Assembly: GCA_020205615.1 (NCBI GenBank)
Contig: CM035167.1
Coordinates: forward strand, 136,910,568-136,974,567
Source: Panax quinquefolius
Taxonomy: Eukaryota > Streptophyta > Magnoliopsida > Apiales > Araliaceae
Direction: 5' to 3'
Length of the DNA stretch: 64,000 bases
Within the stretch, counting starts at the first letter, position 1. Every line of letters begins with the position of its first letter. Positions 1 through 12,576 of the stretch are shown one piece after another. The notes beneath the pieces were generated by a model. The model did not search any database and was not told the DNA's origin. It saw nothing but the letters and a program-made list of their open reading frames with translations. The position numbers and the translations under genes are program-made.

Positions 1-1080
1 GAAGTCAAGATGGTCCGAGGGCCAAAGCTAACGTGGTTCACGTGTCAACGACCATTATCGGCGACCGCGATGCGGTCGTTGATACTATCGTCAAATAATA
101 ACTTTCGGCCGATCGCGACGCGGTGCGACGATATGATAAAAAAATCTGACCGATTTTCTTTGTTTTGCATAATTCCAAAAAACTTGTACTGCTTTTTACT
201 GCTTTATCCCAACACACATACACACCAAGATAAACAACATACAAAAAATAATATAAACATCCATCGTCCACCAACACATACACCAAACTAGTATATAAAC
301 CTTTAAAACCAATATGATTTGAATAAATATAATAACATTTCAAAACTTGTTTAAGTAACAAATATACAAACATCCAAATAATGAATATACAAGTACAAGG
401 TTATGTCAAGCGTCATCCCTCCTTGATCACCACCGTAATTAACAAAATAATAAAACAAGTTACAAATATAATAAATATGTTGATCTTTGGTATATATTAC
501 GACAATACATACAACAAATTGATTTTATACCCGTCGCCATCCCCATGCCGTTCTCGCTAACTGCCGCTGCCATCGCTTCAAATTAACTCCTCAGATCAAG
601 AGCCCCTGTGTGCCCGCCTTGATATCTTCGGAAGATTTCGATCTTGACATATAGCTCTCACACGATCGGTAGGAGTATGAACAATTTGGATGACTCGACG
701 ATCGTGAAGATTGGGTAGCAGAGTTGCTCGAGCCATCTTTGAAGGATGGGCGTCGTCGTTGTCCTTGACCTTTAATGTAGTTCTTCTTCACAATGACGCC
801 TCTCCCACAACTCTTGATCGATAGGCGGACGTGGAGTGCCTTCTCAGGATAGCCGCCATTCAATAAACGTTTATAAGTATCCACGTCATCATGTTAACAC
901 TTAAATAGTTAAAAATAATATTTTGTAAGTATTAATAAACAAGATCAAAGTTGTTAAAACTTATTACCGCTTATCTGGATAGCCTCAGCGGAACCATCAC
1001 GGTGTACGCATACATCCAAACCCAATGGATAGGGTGACCTTGAGACCGAGACTCCTATACAAAAAATAAAGACAATATTA

Positions 1081-1440
1081 CTAAGTAAAAATGGGATATT
1101 TTCTACAATTCATGATTGTAAACATATTAAAACTTGTAATACGTGCGAGGCGTTGATATGTTACAACTGTGAAATATTGCCGCCTTGTATGTTCCTTTAG
1201 CCTTTTCGCCATCCGGATACATCCGAGGCTACATTGGTGTGGCGGTCTTTCATCTTTTTCCCGACTCTCGGACTCTCCATTGAGCACATCTCGGCCCATA
1301 TGGATTTGGGTGCACCACTGAGAAGGCTATGCTCGTGCATATAATCATCTCCACGGCACGGATGGTGGATCTCGGCATTGTGAATGGCTTTTTGTCGTTC
1401 TTTATTCAAGTTGTCCTTAGTGCGGACCGTTCACTTTTGC
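1081..1440 (-). pseudogene. Possible remnant of a CACTA transposase-associated protein
   Basis: Two overlapping minus frames contain a W..MCS..SP..KK.KDR.TN.ASDV pattern followed, in a shifted frame, by GGNIS and a histidine. This resembles the K..NRAS..GG...HTGGS..H arrangement of the plant transposase family found in En/Spm elements. The match is short, broken and recalled by eye. The location inside a CACTA-like element supports it. A second open stretch at 591-884 (minus), rich in Ser and Arg, could be its C-terminal part, but I do not recognise it. Confidence 0.25.
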
Positions 1441-1827
1441 CGAATAATGTACGAATCAATCGAAGCTCTGGCGTCCTCCCATCTATCAAGTTTACGCAAA
1501 AAAAAAATAATAATAACATTACTAAATAATTATCCTTTGAATATTATAATATTATATTAATATTATTTGTCATAATTAAAAAAACATACCTAAAATTACG
1601 CCCAAACAAAGATCCTTGTGGGCGATAGGTGTGCTTCGCCATGCGTAATCACGAGGTGTGAGGCCAATTACGTAAACACGGTTTGTGTTATGCACTTGAC
1701 GATCTTATTATCCGAAAAATCACTATAATATACAACATCAATTAGCATATATTAAAGCAATTTATATCTAAGTTATAATATTTATGAATATTTTTCAAAC
1801 TTATACTTATAATACTTAAAAAAATTT

Positions 1828-2657
1828 GCCATAGTCTCCCCTATAATATAGACTAGCCACATGCACGACTACAAGCATGCATATATGGACATTTCTAGGC
1901 ACCCAAGACACAAACCAAGAGAAATATACAAATTTTCAATACAATAAGACCAAAACAAAACATTACCAATATAATATCAATCAAAACATTACCAATATAC
2001 AATAAATGGAATCTTAAATGCTTTTATATAAATGATATATCTTGGACGACGTCGTTCTAGGAGGAGGGTGAATCTGAATAAGAATTCGATCATCGGGATT
2101 AGTAGGGCCTTGGGCACATTATTAGGCCCCTACCCAAGACACGCTTTTTCTGCTACCGCTTGAAGCCATCTATATATTACAAATTTCAAGATGTTATTAG
2201 AGTCATATTTGATTACATGTATATATGACAATAAACATGACAGTGATATAAACATGTATATATATGAATATAAAATGACAATAAACAAAAGTTGCATTTA
2301 AATGGTTCATCTCCACCATCTAACTGGATTACTTCATTGTTGTCCTCCACATTTATATTTGTAAGTATATGACTTGAGTATACTTGTAACAATATGACTT
2401 GAGCATACTTGTAAGCATATGATTAACATTTAAGCCATACTTATAAGCATATGACTTAAGCATACTAGCTAGTAAGCATATGACTTGAGCTCGTTAATAT
2501 TATAAATGTTCGCAACTACCCAACCAACAAAAAAATTTCGCCAGAGTCTCCCCTATAATATGGACTGGCCACATGCACGACGACATGTATATATGGTCAT
2601 TTCTAGGCACCCAAGACACAAACCAAGAGAAATATACAAATTCTCAATATAAATGGA
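1828..2657. repeat. Direct duplication of about 118 bp inside the CACTA-like element
   Basis: About 1828-1946 and 2541-2657 are near-identical direct copies; both contain AGTCTCCCCTATAATAT and AGGCACCCAAGACACAAACC. About 600 bp of AT-rich sequence separates them. Within it, 2358-2490 is a degenerate tandem array with a period of about 24 bp built on CATATGACTTGAGCATACTT. No coding sense is apparent. Confidence 0.6.
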
Positions 2658-2779
2658 TCAATCCACCATTTGTACAAAATGGCAGAATAAATTAGCATGT
2701 CTTAAGTGTATTTGTTCATAAGTGTACTGTTGGGGGCATGCATTATAATTGAATTTCTTGGCAGTCCTCTACAATTCTA

Positions 2780-4680
2780 TTGTGTAGACTTGACATGGTA
2801 CTCAAGTACATGAACATGGTTTTGGTTGTTATATTAACCACACTCGTTTACTTAAGAAATGTATCAAAAAATCTTTTCTCAAATACCAAGTATGGTTCTT
2901 GCTTCGCAGCACGAGCCATAATTTCGCAAATATTTCGAGACATCGCATGCGTGCCAAGGTTAACAACCAAGCATAACAAATCAATTTTACCACATTAATA
3001 TTATCCAAATTATTATGGTTTCGAGTACATACACCATAATAATTTTTTAATTTGTTAACAGCAAGCTTAGGCTTATTATTGTCATGAATATCGCTCATCT
3101 TAAAAGAAAATAAATAAACAAATAAATGGGATTAAAACATAACTAAAATAATCACTCAGCGATCTTACTGTCATATCATAAAACGACATACTACCAATAA
3201 GCATTTTAAATTTTTGGGTCCAATAGATATTTTTTTTCTACTTCTTAAGTTTTTAAGGTTGGTTAACTTTTAAATTGTCCAATATGCCCCAAGGAATCAT
3301 TTTTTGAATTTTGTCCTTGCCAAACATGGCCCGAGTCCCTTAGTCTTGCATCTTCACATAAACCTGTAAGAATCTATCTGATTGACATATAAAAAATTCA
3401 AAAAATCGGTTATTTGGATTTCTAATAGAAATTAAAACCAAATTAATGGAGATGAATAAGAATGTACAAACCAAAGACTACTTGGCGGTAAGGGAGTCGA
3501 AAAGACTATGACATCATGTTCTCTCTCTTCTCTCTCCTCTAATTTAATTGTTTTGCTTACGAAACCTAAAAGCTCCAGATCTTATTCTATCATTCTTTGA
3601 AATTTGTCACAAAGCACCACCACCACAATTTTGCCCATTGGAGGTGCTTAAAACTTGGTGGGGTGTACCAATCCTAAAGACCCGCATTTGGATATTTTAT
3701 GAAATGATGTTTTGGTGGTTTCACTTTCACCTTAGAATTAATTGCTCATTCCTTTGTTACCGATATTACATGTGGAAAGGTTGAAGGCAAAGCATTGTAA
3801 AACTAGGCCAAAACATAATAAAAAAGGTAAAGCAAAAGTTTTCCATGTTGAGACTTGTACTTTAGAAAATTATTGCTCCAATTGTGATTTCTTCTTTTAT
3901 TTGCTCTAACCTTAGTTTCTTGATTGTGAATTTGTGACTTGAATTAGAATTGAATTGGAGATCCACAACACGGGATGAATTTTTGAGTGATTTTGGAAGA
4001 TGCAAGTTGAAAGAAAAGCAGACGAGGTATTTGATAAAATGTTAAAAAACTATGGAACAATTCTGCTTTTTAAGGGTTAAATAATCATGAATAACTTTCC
4101 CGAGTTTCAAAAGTCGACACATAAAAGCCTATAGTATTGATGTTAAATAAAACTATTACATTTTTCATCTAATTTAACTATGTGTGTGTATCCCTCGCTT
4201 TAAGTGCAGTGCGGGAGGCTTGCATAAAATGATCTAATCCATTTAAATAATGTCCACAATGCCCCTATTTTAGTGCTTTGTTATAGAAATCAAGTTTCTT
4301 GATATTTTTTCATTCTATCCTTAATTTCAAAACATATCTCGCTAGGATCAAAGAAAACATTTTGTTATCAATTTATGCATAGAAAAGTAGTATTATAAGT
4401 GTTGCACCCAAGGTGTTTGTGAGTTTTAAATTGTCCAATATTCCCTAAGTTATGTCAATGTGGCATGTATATGAAATAAATTACATACTACCAATAAGGT
4501 AGAATACCCAAACTAGAAGAAAAATGCAGTGGATTCTATCAATAGAATAACACCCAATCTATATCCAAATCAGAAATAAAGAGAATTAGGGTTACACATG
4601 GCATGGCGATGGCAATGGGCCGGTGGCGGCGGAAATGACGACGTTCTCTCCTCCTCTTCTCTTCTCCCCTTCTCCTCTTC
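2780..4680. other. AT-rich non-coding interior of the CACTA-like element
   Basis: I see no recognisable gene here. Open frames are short and have no family motifs. The stretch has two related passages (around 3250 and 4430) containing AAATTGTCCAATAT and ends in a pyrimidine tract (about 4635-4700) next to the GC-rich subterminal repeats. Confidence 0.4.
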
Positions 4681-5052
4681 TCCCTATTCATTCTCCCTCG
4701 TTTTCTTTTCTCAAATCTGCTTTGAAAGAACGAGCGCTTTGAGTCTGAATAAGTTTTAGTTGATCGTCGACGTCGCTTTCAATGACCGCGACGCGATCGT
4801 TGATTTTTAATGACGTGGATGATTTAGCGATCGTAACGCTTGTCATGTTGATATAAATGGTCGCAAAGAATAAACGCGCCAACTTTTGCACCAATTTTGG
4901 GAGGAAATTAATGTAATGACCGATCGGCGATAGTAAATAAAATGACTAGATTAAATTACGATCGTGATGTTGGTCGCTATAAGTGTTATCTGGGACCGGA
5001 TATGCGGTCGCTGATAGTCTTGGTCGCTGTTAGGCCTTTTTCTTGTAGTGTG

Positions 5053-5668
5053 ATTTAAAAGGTTTTTCATCACTATTATCGTTGGGACTCAACTTAATAA
5101 ATAATTCACATCACCGAATCACCCTCGCACTACTACTGCCCGAGGATATTCTTTAGTATCACGACCACAATTATCCATGCACTACTGGGCCAAGAATATT
5201 TGTGTATTCATTAATGGTCGTGAGCATGCCAACAATCATCCATCAATGCACTACTACAGGCCAATGAAGACTTTTACCACATCATTTATAACATTACGGT
5301 CATGATAACACCGAACAATCCCTGGTCATAATCATACCAAGCCCATCTATGCACTACAGGCCACATATGACTTTCAAAAATATAAATATGAGGATGATGA
5401 CAATGATATAAGAATTCAATCAAACAAGTTCAAGAATTAATTTATTCAGGAACTAATAACGTCCAAATTGTCAACATGATACTTCTTTGTAGAGTAAAAT
5501 TCAAGAATGCTCAGAAGAATATTTCCCTAAAAAGATACTAGATGAAGCGCAAATATCAAGAATATTCCACTAATTTCATGGAGTATAGAAGTTAAAACTT
5601 TAACCAACTGAGTATAATAAGGAATGGAATAACAAAAGAAATCACCAGGCATGCGATAGACCGCACTG
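5053..5668 (-). mobile_element. Truncated family A-type LTR fragment
   Basis: Sequence from the TTTAAAAGG...TTTTCATCA word through the GTAGAGTAAAATTCAAGAATG block to GAAATCACC matches the middle of the complete family A LTRs at 13770, 20553, 49048 and 54606. The first quarter of the LTR is absent on the left, where the CACTA terminus abuts it, and the right half is absent where another LTR begins at 5669. It is closer to the split LTR at 32450-33649 than to the younger copies. Confidence 0.7.
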
Positions 5669-6326
5669 TGACAACTCTAAAATAGGTCCATTCCATCCAA
5701 TCTATTCTGAGTCGCCATCTTCGCCATATAGATGGAGAAATTTTTTAATGTGACAATTGTTGAAAATTGAAATTTTATCTTTTTCTGATAAAATAATTCA
5801 TTTAAATATATTATTATATTTTAATAATATAATAATGGTGATATTTTTACAACGAATGTGGGATATATGAGTATACGAGGAGGAAGAGTATTTTTGCTGC
5901 AATAAATATTTAAAACATGTTAAAAATGTCGGTGGACCCCATTTATTGACTGAAATTTGATTATAGCCTGTAAAAATTGACCGTTTGTGGATTTCGGTCA
6001 ATTTTTGTTTGGAATTTGGAAAAACTTTCTTCTGCAAAGTTGTAGAGAATTGAATTTCCTATAAAAAGTCGCAAGTTTTGAATTTTCTGACAAAAGGGCT
6101 ATTTATTGTGAATTATTGAAGTTCCGAAGCTCCGAAATAATTGATTTTTGGGAGTTTAAATTATTTTAAATTAGAACATATACAAAATACATAGCAGTAC
6201 TGTAATAAAACCCATTTTGCAAAAATAGGGCATGGATTTAAAAGACATATTAATCAAAATCAAATGACAGATTCATCAAATATATTTGATTAGCTTGAAT
6301 GTTTAACAAACAATTGAAGATTTACT
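5669..6326. repeat. Family B LTR start joined to an inverted LTR segment
   Basis: 5669-5725 matches the first bases of the family B LTR at 29640 (TGTGACAACTCTAAAATAGG, AGTCGCCA). From 5726 to about 6154 the sequence is the reverse complement of 7861-8280, which lies inside the next family B LTR. The result is a pair of inverted arms of about 0.42 kb separated by 1.7 kb. 6155-6326 is AT-rich and unassigned. Confidence 0.7.
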
Positions 6327-9007
6327 TGTGACGCCCCCAAAATAGGTATACATCACCTATTACGAGTTGTCAATACATGGTGCGAAACAACTACAACTTT
6401 ATTATTACAACGAAGAAAGCGTGAATTTGAATACAAATATTATCTTCAGACAATATCTATACTCAAATAAATCCTCATCACATTTATTGATACATTATTT
6501 TACAAAATGGTGAGGACTACTAAACAACTCTCTCTAGAACTTTCATTCCATACCCCGACTGTACTCGCTATATTCTCGCCTCACGAGAAGAAAAATGGAA
6601 CAAAAAGGAAAAGGGTGAGCTCAACTAGCCCAAGAAAGAATATTATGACTAAGATAATATACAACAAATTATCATTAGTCTTCAACAGGAAAAAATCTAA
6701 TAGAATACAATAGACAACAAATTTTAAATCAATATTCGCGTGAAATAATAATTCATTAGAAGAGTTAAGTAGAGAATGCAAACTACTATTTTCATGTATG
6801 AATTTAAAAGTTCATCGTCTATCTTTTATCCTGTAACATCAATCAATATATATACCGAATCAAATATTCATCTTCGCACTACTGAGCCAAAGATATTCAT
6901 CGATTGGTCATGTTCATCTAAACACTGTTCATCTTTGTGACTACGGCCAAAGATATTCTTCAGAAATCATTCATCTTTAGACTCTGGCCGAAGATATTCA
7001 ATAATTTCATCATTTAAGACCGAGGATGATGAAAATATTTTTAAAGAAGCGAATCCGATTGAAACAAAATGACAAGGATTAAGGATTAAGGATTCGTACT
7101 TTGTTTTATCCATGTTCAAAAATACCTCAAAAATAATCATAGTGGTGTAAAATTCAAGAATGATCAAAACATGGATACAATCAAAGCTAGTATCCGAATA
7201 GATATTTTAGAATGAAAAGAAGAATTTTCATTTTTCTATTGAATAGTCAGAACGTGAATAGTGTCGTAATTATCGTGAATAGTAACTCGACACCAAAAGA
7301 TAGAAATTTCCGAAAAAAACATCTTCACGCTTAATGAATAAGTACTCGTGAATAGTAACTTCGTGAATAAGTAACTCATGAATAGTAACTCGTGAATAGT
7401 TTCTCATGAATAGTAACCCCAAACATGAAAAAGTTCCAAATTTGATAAAAGTTCAACCAATATTTCAAAGATAATGATATTGAAGAAATAATATCATTTG
7501 AGAAGAAAATAACATCCACTTACCTCGAAAGATTAGTACTTCTAATTTGGAATCTGAGGGTATAGTCTTTGAAGGAACTTGCAGACAGATCTAACAATAC
7601 TCAAAGTATACTCAAAATACTCACAAGAATACTTTCGATAATATAGAGAAAACTTGACTTTACGGTGTGATTTTCAATTCTAACCTAAGCACCTATTTAT
7701 AGGAAAATGCTTTAGAACACAAAGCAGAAAATTTAATAAAATATTAATATATATTATAAATTTCCTTAGCCCATCTTTGAAGATCTGATTTCAGCAATTA
7801 ATAACACATGTTAGCCCACTTAAATGCAAAAAACGTTTTCTTTAAAATAATAATTAAAACTTCCAAAATCAATTATTTGAACTTGAACTTCAATAATTCA
7901 CAATAAATAGCCCTTTTATCAGAAAATTGAATCTCGCGAGTTTTTATAGGAAATTCAATTCTCTACAACTTTGCAGAAGAAAGTTTTCTGAATTCCAACA
8001 AAATTGACCGAAATCCACAAGCGAAGCGATTTTACAAGTATAATCAAATTTCGATCGATAAATGGGGTCCACCGAGCATGTTTAACATGTTTTAAACATT
8101 TATTGCAACAAAAATACTCTTCCTCCTCAGATACTCATATATCCCACATTCGTTGTAAAAATATCACCATTATTATATTATTAAAATATAATAATATATT
8201 TAAATAATTATTTTATCGGAAAAGATAAAATTTCAATTTTCAACAATTGTCACATTAAAATTTTATCCATCTATATCCACATAAAATCAATATTTTCTCA
8301 TCATATGAATCAATAATTAATTATTCACAAATAATATTACTGAGAATCACAATATTAATGACGAGTAGGTTCCAGGAAGAGGGCTTTCAATAAGAATTCT
8401 CTCTCTTCTTGGCGGCTTGATTAGGTGACCAAACCTCTCCTTAGACGAACTTTCTAGACATTGCCAATAATGTTATCTTATAATATTATTCGGATAATAT
8501 GAATTATTGCTTCGATAATGAAAATCTTTGTGTAATGACAATTATTGAAACAACAACAAGAATATAAAATATCAACGCAAAGAATCAATAAAAATCTTTG
8601 AGCGATAATTCTTTGTAACCATTATTGAGTAGTGCCTTTTACGTAAGAATCAATAATTGGTGCAATCTGGTAATCTTCTTGTGTTTTAACCACCGGTATT
8701 TTAAACGAGATGATTGCAGTAACAAACTACTGTTGTTATTTTTAAACAACTTATATTTGTCGTTTTTCTTCATCCATCGATAAGCTTTCAGTTATGGGGC
8801 CCACAAAAGACTGGCAGCTTGCCGTCATTTAATATTCCATGACCAAACGAATATTCCCCGACAACGATGAATATTTTATAACCACTTGCTTATTTTGAAA
8901 TATTTGCGTTTTTACCCTAACTATCCACATTAATCAAATCAACCATTACTATTTAAAAATAATCAATAGAAAATTAAATTTCATTAATAATAAGTTGGGG
9001 TCTTACA
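6327..9007 (-). mobile_element. Family B 3' LTR of a minus-strand Ty3/gypsy element
   Basis: It runs from TGTGACGCCCCCAAAATAGG to GGGGTCTTACA, with the TG/CA ends of an LTR, 2.68 kb. A polypurine tract lies immediately to the right, so this is the downstream LTR of an element read on the minus strand. It holds ATTCATC/CCAAAGATATT tandem units (about 6850-7000) and short GTGAATAGTAACTC repeats (about 7250-7430). The part at 7690-8290 differs from the other family B LTR at 29640, so the family has at least two LTR variants. Confidence 0.8.
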
Positions 9008-9020
9008 ACCTCCCCTCCTT
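9008..9020 (-). other. Polypurine tract of the family B element
   Basis: On the minus strand this reads AAGGAGGGGAGGT directly before the LTR start TGTAAGACC. It is the expected plus-strand primer site for LTR-retrotransposon reverse transcription and fixes the element orientation. Confidence 0.8.
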
Positions 9021-9049
9021 GTGAAATTTCGTCCTCGAAATTGGACGTC

Positions 9050-9935
9050 ACGTGCACTGGTGTTTGAAAAGGTGAGGATACCTCGCTTTCATTTCGTTTC
9101 AATTCCGAGGTCATTTCCTCTATAGCATGATTCCTCCACAAAACTTTAACTTGTGGTATGACCTTTCTTGGCGTAGGACATGCTCCTTCTATCCAAGATC
9201 TTGGCGGTACCTCCTCATACGTTAAGTCTTCTTGGCTATCTCGTCGGATTTCTAACTTCTATAACGTGGTTCGGGTCTTTCACATATTTCTGAAATGCAT
9301 GGATATGTGAAACACATTATGAACACGAGACATACTTTCGGGTAACGCAGCGAGTCTATAGGCTACATTTCCTACTCGGTCAAGAATTTGAAATGGACCA
9401 ATAAATCGTGGATTGAGCTTTCCTCTCTTCCCAAATCTTGTAACTCCCTTCCATGGAGCAACTCATGACAATACATGATCCCCACACTAAATTCCACGTC
9501 CTTTCGATGAAGATCCGCATAACTCTTTTTGTCGATCTTGTCTTGGTTGTATCGTTGTCGAATCATTTGGATCTTTTCCGTAGTCATACGTACTCAACTC
9601 GTCCCAACGGTGTTGCTTCACCCACCTCGTCCCAACATCTTTGGAGAAGCGACACTTTCGTCCATATAATGCTTCAAATGGAGCCACAATTTATACTTGC
9701 TCGATAATCTGTTGTTGTAGGAGAATTCCACCGATGGTAAATACTTATCCCAAGCGCCCTTGAAGTGCAGGACACGAGTCTTAATAAATCTTCAAGAGTT
9801 TGAATAGTCTTTTCGATTGTCCGTCTGCTTTGAGGATGGTATGTCGAATCGAATCGTAAATCCGTGCCCATAGCTTTTTGCAAGCTAACCCAAAATCTTG
9901 AAGTGAATCTTGGGTCACGATCCGAAACTATGGAT
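9050..9935 (-). pseudogene. Integrase C-terminal half, Ty3/gypsy (probable Tekay/Del-type chromovirus)
   Basis: Three minus-strand frames read in order: a YHPQS...TIEKTIQTLEDLLR stretch (about 9830-9750), APFEALYGRKC (about 9687), and a C-terminal DLHRKDVEFSVG...HELLHGRELQD region (about 9500). This is the end of the integrase core, with the last catalytic Glu in TIEKT, and the following DNA-binding tail. Homologous elements have this in one frame; here small indels break it into three. Everything upstream in pol is lost at the N gap. The position immediately before the polypurine tract is normal for gypsy pol. The clade is inferred from the APFEALYGRKC form and the long LTRs. Confidence 0.8.
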
Positions 9936-10035
9936 NNNNNNNNNNNNNNNNNNNNNNNNNNNNNNNNNNNNNNNNNNNNNNNNNNNNNNNNNNNNNNNNN
10001 NNNNNNNNNNNNNNNNNNNNNNNNNNNNNNNNNNN
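9936..10035. other. Assembly gap of 100 N
   Basis: Exactly 100 N, the usual placeholder for a gap of unknown size. It falls inside integrase, and the right side does not continue the retrotransposon, so the true distance and even the adjacency of the two sides are uncertain. Confidence 1.
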
Positions 10036-11296
10036 ATAGTAAACTTTAAAAATTGGCCACTGTAGATCACGTCTAAGTATTTACACCTATTCACCCCCCC
10101 TCTAGGTGTGCTTATTATAAAATTACACTAAGTTCTGGTGAGAGAAAGTGACAACTTTTTTCCCCCTAACAGGAGATGATAGATTTTCCTGTTGATATCT
10201 GGGAGCAGTAAGGGATGTATGATTGAGAATTTTGATTTTTTTTGTATAATAGCAACACGACATTACCCATCTCCCCAAATCTTGTATAACCAGAAATCAT
10301 AGCCATCCAAGACACAACATTCCTCTCAGACATTTCATCAAACAAATTGTCTCACAATCCCTAGATCGAACAAAACCTCGTATAAGAATCCACAAGGTAT
10401 GTCCAACTCCACAAGGGTATAAGAATCCACGAGTTCCAGTTGAATTAACAATTAAAAAGACCTAAAATCACAAATAGAAATAAATTGACAAATCTCGAGT
10501 TTGATTCGGATTATTAGGTAGATTGATTCCTTTACCTTACATTTCCCCAAATCGATTTTATCCAAACCAATACCAGTAACTCCACAATCTCTAACTTTGG
10601 GCGTGACTAATCAACTTGAATCATTGATCTCTTAGTGTTTACAACTCTCATGACGAATCGAATCTCCATTTTCTTCCAAGAAATCTCTGTGAATCTTTTG
10701 CTTGAAATGAGAGAGAGGGCGACGGTTTGAGGAGTGAGAAATGATTGAGAAAATTGTGGTTTGAGGAAGAAAAGGGGGTATTTTGGAGATTTACTAGTCT
10801 TTTTTGGATCGTACGATTACCTTCTCGCAGCGTTTTTGGCGTGTGACATACACGCATGCAGTTAAGTTGGATGGAAAAGGTGGCGTTTTCACTTGACTCA
10901 AAAAGTCGGGAGTTTAAATGTGTAACTTTTCCGATTACAATTGGTTAAGTGAGAAAGCGCTTAAATCCCAGGTGATCATCTGAACTTAACCCTTTTTAAA
11001 ACTTTAAAATGTTACTTTTTTTAAAAAAAATCTGTTTTTGATTTTTTTTTTTGCCACATAAGCAATAAAAATCTATTTTTTTTGCCACGTCAGCGCCACC
11101 CTCAGCAATATTTTAACGTCTGTCAACTTTTTTTAACGGAATGACCCAATTTTACTATTTTAATTAGTTTAATGAGGTAATTCAAAAAATTAAAAGTTCA
11201 ATGGTGTATTAAGTAAAACTTGCCAAGTATAGTGGTGAAAAACATAGTTTTGCCATAATTTTTATGTTTAAAATAGCAAAATTTATGATTAATCAC
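10036..11296. other. Sequence right of the gap with no intact gene
   Basis: Apart from the PPR fragment at 10244-10351 I recognise nothing coding. The first 60 bases contain TATTCACCCCCCCTCTAGGTG, a word common near the ends of Ty1/copia LTRs, so the gap may hide a copia end. 11290-11330 holds CACTACAAAAAAAAG, a possible isolated CACTA-type left terminus without a visible partner. Confidence 0.4.
10244..10351 (-). pseudogene. Pentatricopeptide-repeat (PPR) protein fragment
   Basis: A 36-codon minus-strand stretch reads DNLFDEMSERNVVSWMAMIS followed by GYTRF and GEM. This is a typical PPR motif of the PLS type (LFDEMPERNVVSWNAMISGY in many plant organelle RNA-editing factors). The frame has a stop immediately upstream and no further PPR units on either side. 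It is therefore a fragment rather than a gene, perhaps captured or left by a truncated copy. PPR proteins normally act in plastids or mitochondria. Confidence 0.75.
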
Positions 11297-11348
11297 ACTA
11301 CAAAAAAAAGTGATGACGGACAACCCTGTCGCCAATGACCCATGAGGT

Positions 11349-11872
11349 AATCTAAAGATATTATAAAATGACTTAATAGTCTAATAGCCTAAACTTGAGT
11401 TTAGACTAATAGACTATATATTATAAAATAACTTAATAGTCTCTGGATTATAATTATAATTCTTAGAATAATCCTGAGATTATAATTTTAAGACTATTAA
11501 GTCATTTTATAATTCATAAACTAATAATCCCAAGTCTAAATTTAAAAATTAACAAACAAGACACTTGAAATTAATAGTAATTCTAACCCAATTATAATTC
11601 CTGCAAACAAATATAGTCCTAAAATTAATAGTCTTGAGATTATAATCTCATGGATTACAATATCGGGATTATAATCTTTACAAACAAACATAACCTATAA
11701 TGATAGAATTTTGGGTTATGTTTGTTTGAAAGAATTATAATTATAATTCAAAAATTATTAAGCTATTTTATAATCCCTAGACTAATAGTCTCACGTCTAA
11801 ATTTTAAAATAAATAAGATAATTGAAATTAATATTCATATCCCAAGTATAATCACTATAAACAAACATAACC
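11349..11872. repeat. Cluster of TIR MITEs with GGGTTATGTTTGTTTG ends
   Basis: 11713-11872 is a 160-bp unit whose left end GGGTTATGTTTGTTTG is mirrored by AAACAAACATAACC at the right. The preceding 0.35 kb ends in ACAAACAAACATAACC (about 11670-11692) and carries the same internal words (ATTATAATCC, GACTATTAAGTCATTTTATAA), so it is another or partial copy. The same family forms the cluster just upstream of the MYB gene at 23779-24352. I could not settle the target duplication. Confidence 0.55.
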
Positions 11873-12576
11873 ATGTTGTTCATGATTCTCTTAAAATTAG
11901 GGATAAATATTTTTTTAGTCACTCTATTTTAAGTGAACTTACAATTGAGTCATTCAACTTTTTTTTTACATTCAATTCACTCAACTTTTATTTTCTTACA
12001 AAACGTTACAAAATCTATTAAGTCATGTTGACTTTAAACGATTTGACCACATAGGAGAGAGAAAGCTCACATGAAATTTTTATGAATGATGTAGCCACGC
12101 TTAAGTGGAAATGAACACTTTTTTTTTTGGAGAAAATGAAATAAATTATTTTAAAATAAAATATAAATAAAAAAACTTAGTAAAAAAATATAAAATACAA
12201 TAACATAAATGAAAAAATATATTTAATTATTTTTATAATTAATATCAAATGAGTTTTATGTAATTATTAGCAAAAATAATTAAGGAAATTACAAAATAAA
12301 AAAAAGTAAAAATATGCTAAAATTAAAAATAGTTTCAAAAAATTCATATATGTACGTATTTATAACTTCTTAGCCTACACATAATAACAGTTTAATCAAG
12401 TTAAACTTTATAAAATTCTGTACTTCAATTTAATTTTTGAAACTAAAAAATTGAAGCTTGAGCTTGAATTTAATCAGAAGAGTAATTGGTTTTGACATTC
12501 CAATCTGTAGCAAAATTTCCATGAAGATTAAATTGCACAATGATGAACAAAAACTCGAGAATTAAGAAATAAATTA

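Larger units (their letters stand above)
1..5050. mobile_element. CACTA-like DNA transposon, right-hand part
   Basis: The right edge reads CTTTTTCTTGTAGTG, the reverse complement of the usual CACTA terminus CACTACAAGAAAA. Inside it (about 4740-5035) are several copies of GC-rich words such as GGTCGCTA and ACCGCGACGCGATCG, typical of CACTA subterminal repeats. Similar words occur at about 45-135, so the left end is probably just outside the window. The base after the terminus begins an LTR fragment, so the transposon seems to have inserted into that LTR; the 3-bp TSD cannot be checked because the left end is missing. No intact transposase is visible. Confidence 0.6.
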
